Source of the DNA: Mesoplasma seiffertii ATCC 49495
GTDB lineage: Bacteria; Bacillota_I; Bacilli_A; Mycoplasmatales; Mycoplasmataceae
Assembly (NCBI RefSeq): GCF_000518725.1
Contig: NZ_JAED01000008.1
Location: 1-57,976, forward strand
DNA: 57,976 bases
Direction of reading: 5' to 3'
In this document: positions 52,233 to 57,976 of the stretch, piece after piece
How positions within the stretch are numbered: the first letter of the stretch is position 1
How the letters are laid out: every line of letters begins with the position of its first letter
Program-made: the position numbers and the translations under genes
The notes under the pieces: generated by a model
Told to the model about the DNA's origin: nothing
What the model saw: the letters and a program-made list of their open reading frames with translations, nothing else
Databases searched by the model: none

Positions 52233-55190
52233 ATGAAAAAATTATTAATGACTTTAGGAGCAGTAAGTTTATCTGTTCCCCTTGTAGCATCTACAGTATC
52301 TTGTTTTACTAATACATCAGTTATTAACCCTGAAAAAGAAGACAATGGGTTTGAAACTGGAAAAGAATGAATGGGTAAAGGAAGTTTAGAAGAGCTTTAT
52401 GCAACAAAAGAACTTTCTGTTAAAAATCAAAAATGACAAGATGTTTTAAAAACAGATTATTCTCAAAAATCAGTTAATTCTTATAAATTAGCTAATCCAA
52501 AAGTAATAAACGACAAATCGACACTTGCTAATAAAAGTATTTTACAAGTAAATGATCGTTTAGAATTTACGCCATATGCAGACATGGGAATTGTTGAGGA
52601 TACAGCTGAATATCTTATGAAAGAAAAAGGGAAAAGCTCAGGTACTCGTACTGAAGCAATGGAATCATTAGAAAATCATCAAACAAACAACATTGTTTAT
52701 AATGACTTAGGAGAAATTTCTGCTAATAAAGAGGTTATTACTGATGCTAGCGAAATTACTTTAGGATTTATGCAAAATGCATCAGATACTGGAGAGCTAG
52801 TACCAATGTGAAATGCTGCTCCTGCTAAAGATAAGTTAGGAATCCTGGCTGATCAAAAAGATGAAACTGAATATGCAAAATGATTTAATGATCGCTACCG
52901 TAACTGAACTGGGGCAAGTGAGCAAAATACTCGCTGAGAAGCAAACGAAAAGACAGGACATTTAGATTCTCAAAAACTGCGAATTTCTTTTGGTCCATTT
53001 GCGAATTCATTGTGACATACAGCTTGACAAAATAACAAGACTCCAGAGCAATTGGCTACAGTTTTAGAAAAAATTGCTGCAAAATATGATACTAAAAAGT
53101 TTGACTTTTACTTTGCTGCTCCATATTTATCAGCTAGTGGTAACTACGCTGATTCTCAAAGATTATTAGCCAGTGCGTTGAAAATTTTAATTGAGAAAGA
53201 TAGTGAATATGATATTCAATTGTCACTAGTTATGTCTACAAAAGATGGTGTTGCAATTCATCCAGGATTCTTAGAAGGCAGCAGTGCTGGAAATCTAAAA
53301 TTATTAGGAGATGAAGCATTCCCATTATATAACTTTACTAAATACTTAGGAATGAACTTTAGATTAAACTTAGTTTCAGGTTACTTAACTCTTCCAAATG
53401 ATCCAGCAAATAATCCCGATTGAGAAATTGAAGCAATGAAATCAGGAGTTTTACAAACTCACGAAAACTGAAGAAAAATGCATGAAGTAATTAATGAGGG
53501 AACAGAAGCAACATTAGAAAAATCTTCACGAAAAATCAAAGTGACCCCATGAATTGGTCGTAGAGCAGAAGCTGCTGCATATAACTTTACTCCAAAAAAT
53601 GCTGTTGAGTTACGTTCATGAGCTGAAGAACAAAAACTAGGTGGAGTAGGGATGTTTTATATCTCTCGTGATACACCAAGTTTGTTTGAAGACAATGGTC
53701 AAGAAGGACCAGCTCAAGCTGATAAAAATGCTTTAAACGAGAACATTCGTTCAGGGTCAGGATTTGAACAGTTTACTTATGCAAAGGCTTTAAATGGTAC
53801 TTTTGAAACTAAAGATTTAAAACCTGAAGAAGTTGTAGATATTAAAAATGTTGGTGGAATTGATTATAAAGAAGATATTCAAAATAATACTGACTTAGAT
53901 AATCTAGAAAATCCTGGTTCTTGAGAAGGTCCCAATGTTGGTGGGCCTGGAGAAGGAGCAGGAGGTGCTGGGGAAAGTGAAGGAACTAATCCTCCTCCAC
54001 CAACTGGCCCAGGAAAAAGTATGTATAGTTCATGAGAAGAAGCTAACCCAAATAGAACTGACAAGATTACTAAAAAAGAGCAAGCAAACAATCAAACTTA
54101 TTTCTCGCCATATTTAGATGCTGGTTTATACCAAGGAAATGATATGCAGGAAATTTTAACATCAGTTGAAAGCATGGATCATTTGACATTAGCCTTTGTT
54201 CAACAAGTAAATGAACACAATGACAAAATTGAAATGTCAATTGCTGGTCAAGCTAAAAATAACGAAGGTTATACTTGATGAGAAGAAACACAGTTCTGAG
54301 GAAAAATGTTGAAACCGTTAGCAGAGCAAAATAACTTTGAAAATATCAAAGTTGCTTATGGTGGAGCAACAACTGGTGGATTTACAGAAAAAAATCCATG
54401 AACATTAGCTAATAAGCTTAATCCAAATGATCCTATCAAGGCTCAACAAGATTTAAAAGAGGCCTTAATTGGTTACCAACAAGAACTAGTTGACGTTGTC
54501 CAAAAATACGGACAACAAACAGTTGGAATGCCAAAGGCAATTGACTTTGATATTGAAGGGCATGCTCAAGAATTAGATGCAGATAATCATTTATTGGCAA
54601 AAACATTAGCTGAAATGAAAAAAGCTGATTCAAGTTGAGATTTCTCAGTTACTTTACCGGTTCTTCCAAGTGGTTTAACAAGTGTTGGATATAACGTTAT
54701 GAATATTTTTGTTGAAGAGTATCAAAAAGCGGGACTTTCACAAAGCGACTTACCAGTAATTAACTTAATGCTAATGGATTATGGTGATCCGATTTATGTT
54801 AAAGCTCGTGATGTTGATAAAGTAACCAACTTTGATTTAGCTCGTGATGCAATCAACGCTACTAAAAATAATTTAGCAACTTCAATTGAAAATAATTATG
54901 GAAGTGTGGAAATTGGCAATCAAGGTTTATACAAACTAATTGGAGCAACACCAATGATTGGAGTCAATGATACAGTTCATGGGGTCTTTACTTTAGAAGA
55001 TGCTAAAGAATTATACAATTGAAGTCATAAAAATGGTTTAGCTTATATTGGAATATGATCAATGAACGATGATCGTGGCTTCAATATAGATACTCAAAAG
55101 CCGGGTAATAAATCATTAACATCCCATGGTCTAGCATATCTTAATGAATACGATTTTGCTAAAGCCTTTAGTGGAAACTGAAAGTTCTAA
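52233..55190 (+). CDS. Two-domain GH18 chitinase-like lipoprotein
   Basis: The 985-residue lipoprotein has a signal peptide with lipobox Cys24 (STVSC). The C-terminal half, from about residue 610, is GH18-like: AIDFDIEG supplies Asp771, Asp773 and catalytic Glu775 of the DxDxE motif, and LMLMDYGDP fits the substrate-binding strand. The N-terminal half (about 90-540) has a similar barrel-like pattern (RISFGPFAN, FDFYFAAPYL, VGMFYISRD) but no catalytic motif. A Gly/Pro-rich linker (about 570-600, GGPGEGAGGAGESEG) separates the halves. It would act on chitin or glycans outside the cell, fitting an arthropod host. It is the first gene after the cassette at 47153. Confidence 0.85.
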
Positions 55191-55225
55191 AAATAAAGAC
55201 ACAAAAAGAAAAGGACAATTTTAAT

Positions 55226-55254
55226 CAAAAGGCGCCCTAAACGGGCGCCTTTTG
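55226..55254 (+). terminator. Very GC-rich intrinsic terminator
   Basis: CAAAAGGCGCCC and GGGCGCCTTTTG form a perfect 12-bp stem around TAAAC. The GC content is unlike the surroundings. Confidence 0.88.
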
Positions 55255-55387
55255 TGATTAACCTAAATCAATAAGTTTGTAAGTATACAAAAAAATAAAA
55301 AAACTAAAAATTTAATTCCTTAAGAAATTTAGAGTATTAAAAAATAAAGTCGTAAAACAATGAAAGCAAATAATTAAGGAGTAAGAT

Positions 55388-57478
55388 ATGAAAAATTTTT
55401 TATCTGTCTTGGGAGCTGTTATGTTAACAACTTCTACAGGTTTAACAGTTATTGCATGCAGTAATAGTGAAACCATTTCAATTCCTACATCTGAAGAAAC
55501 AATCAGTGAGTATAAAACGGAATTAAATAACATTTGAAATACAGTTTATAATCAAAATACTAGTAAATTTGTAAGAAAAATTTATAACGAAGAAGATACA
55601 GAAAATTATAACCTGTTTAATTTTAATTATTTAAAAACACATTTTAGTGGTTCAGAAAATGCATCTTTTAATTTATCAAATGATCTTATAAGTCAAACTT
55701 TGTTTTTAAGAGATTTAGCGATTTTATTTCCTGAAGACCAGTTTGCCAAAGAAATTCAAAGTAATTTGGCTACAGGAAAAAATTCAGTCAAATATCGTAA
55801 TACCTACATGGGTAGTACAAAAGCGACCTTAGGAGATTTTAAAATTTTAGAAAACAGTGACTTTTCATTAACAAGAACAAATTATAAAAACTTGGAAACT
55901 GGAGCAACTGAACTAATTTTTACGATTAATGTAACAATAAGCCGACAAATGCACTATAAAAATCCTCAAGGTTTAGTTGAAATGCATAATGTTAATCAAA
56001 TCCCATTAAGTATTTTAATAGGAAAAGATGGAAAAGCTCTATCAATTATTCAAAAAGTTATTACCGAACTCCCAAAGCAAATATTTGCAAATGGGGAATC
56101 CCAATTTAAAGCTTCAACATTTAAAAATCTGTATAGTGATTTTAAAGCATATACCAAAGCTTTTGATTTAAGTCTTTATGACTATCTTAATAGTCCAACA
56201 TACAAAAAACTTATAACAAAGAATATAGAAATTCTTAACAATCAAGAAAATCAGTACAAATTAGTATTGGGAGACATAGTCGCAAGTGCTGCAGAAATCA
56301 AAGTACTTTCTGAAATGATACAAAACAATACTAAAGAAAATCAGGCAAATCTTGAAACAAAAATTCTTTATGATCTGCAACGAAACCCATTAGCTAATAG
56401 TTTAATTTTAAAGAAGACAGAAACTGAAGTTTTGAAAAAAGACTATGCCTTGGAGATGCTGCAAGAAATTGTACCAGAATTAGACTTCAAGATTGATGAA
56501 TATGAAGAAAACCTAAGTGAGTTTTTAAGGGCAAATATTCCACAAGAAAGTATAAATGATTTGATAGAAACAACGTATAGCTACGGATTTTTCAGGCTTC
56601 AAAATATTTATTTGGAGTTTGATGAACACTCAAAATTAGAGTTGCCAAGTCTGACAATTCCTTGAACATACGAAAATGATATTGTTGAAACTAATAAAAA
56701 AGAAGCTTGATTACTATCAATTTATGAAGCCTTGAAAATTGTCAATGAAAATGTTCTTAGAGCCAATTCAATTATTCCGACAAGTTCAGCGCCAAATATT
56801 TTTGCTGAATCAACTTTAATTAATGAAAACTTAAAAGCATCATTCAATAAACCATGATCTGAAATTGTTAATGATACAGGAGTTTCAAGCAAAAATTGAA
56901 ACATTGAAGATGATAACATTTTTGATTTTGATGAGGGGAAAAGCTTGATTACGTCTAAGCTAGTTTCTGAAAAAAGTAGACAAAAAATTGCTAATAATAT
57001 GCAATATGATTTTGACTCATTTTCAGCGGATATGTTGAATACTTACTCAGTTGATCAAGAGGTCAATAGGTTGGAATATCCATTAGATTATTTATCGCAT
57101 TTGCAGCTCAATGTTTTTGGTTCAAATTATCAATCAAATAATACTTTTGAATTACCAAACACTAGTAATTATTGAGTCAAAGCATCAGAGTATCCTACAA
57201 CATATTTAACGTACAAATTTAGCTTAAGTTGAATAAATTTTAGTATATCATTGCCGTTTGATGAAGGATATCGCTTCTATGATACTTACGAACCTGAAAA
57301 AGTTTGAAGCGGTGAAAAGTACTGAGAATTGAGTAATGACAGAAGTTTGTTTGCAGATTCAACAGATTCAGAAAAATTTGATTGAGAATATCCAAATCGG
57401 TATAAACTATCAAGTTATAACGAATCAGGAAGCATTTATGCAATACCAGCTTTTATTATGTTTACTATAAAAAATTAA
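55388..57478 (+). CDS. Lipoprotein of unknown function
   Basis: The 696-residue protein has a signal peptide with lipobox Cys24 (TVIAC). The mature part is hydrophilic, rich in Asn, Ser and Glu, with mixed helical and strand patterns and no membrane segment. It begins at ATG 55388 after AAGGAG, 198 bp after the GH18 gene and a strong terminator. Trp codons are TGA. I recognise no domain. It is presumably anchored outside the cell membrane. Confidence 0.8.
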
Positions 57479-57589
57479 TTTCTGCATAAATATCAGACAA
57501 AATTAAAAGTTTGTATAAAAGTTAATCATTATGAGAATTCAAAAAATGCTATTGACATCTTATAAATAATTAACATTCAAAGGAGAACT

Positions 57590-57976
57590 ATGAAAAAATT
57601 ATTAACCTTATTAGCAGCAATTGGACTAACAGCAACGACAACAACTTCAGTTGTTGCTTGTGGAAACTCTAAACAGTTACAACCAGTTGATACCACTGAA
57701 TTTGAAAAACTAGCCATCACTGAAGCCCAAGGAAAATACTTTACTATTGAACAAGCAGTTGAGGGAATTAATAAAATTAATAACCTTCCTGAAGGCATTG
57801 AATCAATTAATGTTTCAATTTTAGAATCACCAACCATTCAAGTTGAGTTTATTGCTCAAAAAGGCTATGAAACTCCGAAACCTTTTACCGTAAATTTTAA
57901 AGCAAAGCAACAAACAGGAAAATCTAAGATTAATCTTTATGAAATTGAGGAAGCTGTTAAGGTTAGAAACATTCAA
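57590..57976 (+). CDS. Lipoprotein, N-terminal part (runs off the window)
   Basis: The visible 129 residues start with a signal peptide and lipobox Cys24 (SVVAC) and continue with repeat-like segments (FTIEQAVEGINKINNLPEGIESINVSI, then KINLYEIEEAVKVRNIQ at the edge). AAAGGAG precedes the ATG. The pattern resembles the roughly 80-residue repeat of the surface protein at 2-898, so it may be another member of that lipoprotein family. The rest lies outside. Confidence 0.75.
   Translation, partial: MKKLLTLLAAIGLTATTTTSVVACGNSKQLQPVDTTEFEKLAITEAQGKYFTIEQAVEGINKINNLPEGIESINVSILESPTIQVEFIAQKGYETPKPFTVNFKAKQQTGKSKINLYEIEEAVKVRNIQ

Noticed and set aside
53879-54091. Minus-strand open frame within the Gly/Pro linker of the GH18 gene
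   Set aside because: It is a shadow produced by the GC-rich linker; it has no ribosome-binding site and lies wholly inside a well-supported gene.
1-57976. CRISPR array, prophage or intact insertion sequence
   Set aside because: No regularly spaced direct repeats, no phage structural genes and no transposase of normal length were found on either strand.

Overview
The window comes from a wall-less, AT-rich mollicute that reads UGA as tryptophan. Nearly every gene is interrupted by in-frame TGA codons at conserved Trp positions. Lipoproteins with Cys at residue 24, BspA-type surface repeats, a secreted GH18 chitinase-like lipoprotein and the heavy use of PTS sugar uptake point to an arthropod-associated member of the Entomoplasmatales (Spiroplasma, Mesoplasma or Entomoplasma group). 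The genus is an inference. I see no tRNA, rRNA, CRISPR array or intact insertion sequence.

Layout. (1) 1-898: 3' end of a BspA-like surface protein. (2) 1090-11700: a beta-glucoside/amino-sugar cluster with two GH1 enzymes, a DUF3284 protein, two tandem lactose/cellobiose-family EIIC permeases flanking EIIB and EIIA, and a MupG-like (DUF871) hydrolase. (3) 11903-14935: an ABC-2 exporter pair, a decayed second permease and a Pr6Pr-like membrane protein. (4) 15111-21086: rmuC, then a LacI-type repressor with a perfect operator in front of treB, the phosphotrehalase gene and a small membrane protein. (5) 21170-25702: ptsI, crr and a glucose/GlcNAc-type EIICB, that is, the general PTS phosphorelay. 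(6) 25758-27071: infC-rpmI-rplT behind a leader that looks like an L20 attenuator. (7) 27177-30629: an RpiR regulator and a fructose-type EIIABC. (8) 30705-34990: a Cys-rich protein, an ABC exporter with a degenerate ATPase and two permeases, and two tiny Cys-containing paralogues. (9) 35295-39038, minus strand: two formate/nitrite-type channels, a small protein and trpS. (10) 39195-43998: a sucrose operon (EIIBC, GntR regulator, sucrose-6-P hydrolase, fructokinase). (11) 44075-46732: an SDR and an RNase J homologue lacking its metal-binding motif. (12) 47153-52209: an unusual four-gene cassette made of an EIIA-Glc homologue without either active-site histidine, a large membrane protein with a big ectodomain, an ABC ATPase with a long C-terminal extension and a Lys-rich coiled-coil protein. 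(13) 52233-57976: three lipoproteins, the first a two-domain GH18 protein.

How it fits together. Enzyme I and EIIA-Glc would feed phosphate to at least five sugar permeases. Their products enter glycolysis through GH1, trehalose-6-P hydrolase, sucrose-6-P hydrolase, fructokinase and MupG-like enzymes. Several of these units share a TTGGAA-N4-TTCCAA-like palindrome upstream (near 1090, 21128, 23858 and 28065), which suggests one common regulator, perhaps the RpiR protein at 27177. The best candidates for undescribed biology are the 47153-52209 cassette with its pseudo-EIIA, the degenerate ABC system at 31232-34990, the long charged tails on the PTS permeases, and a structured RNA-like region at 46863-47036.
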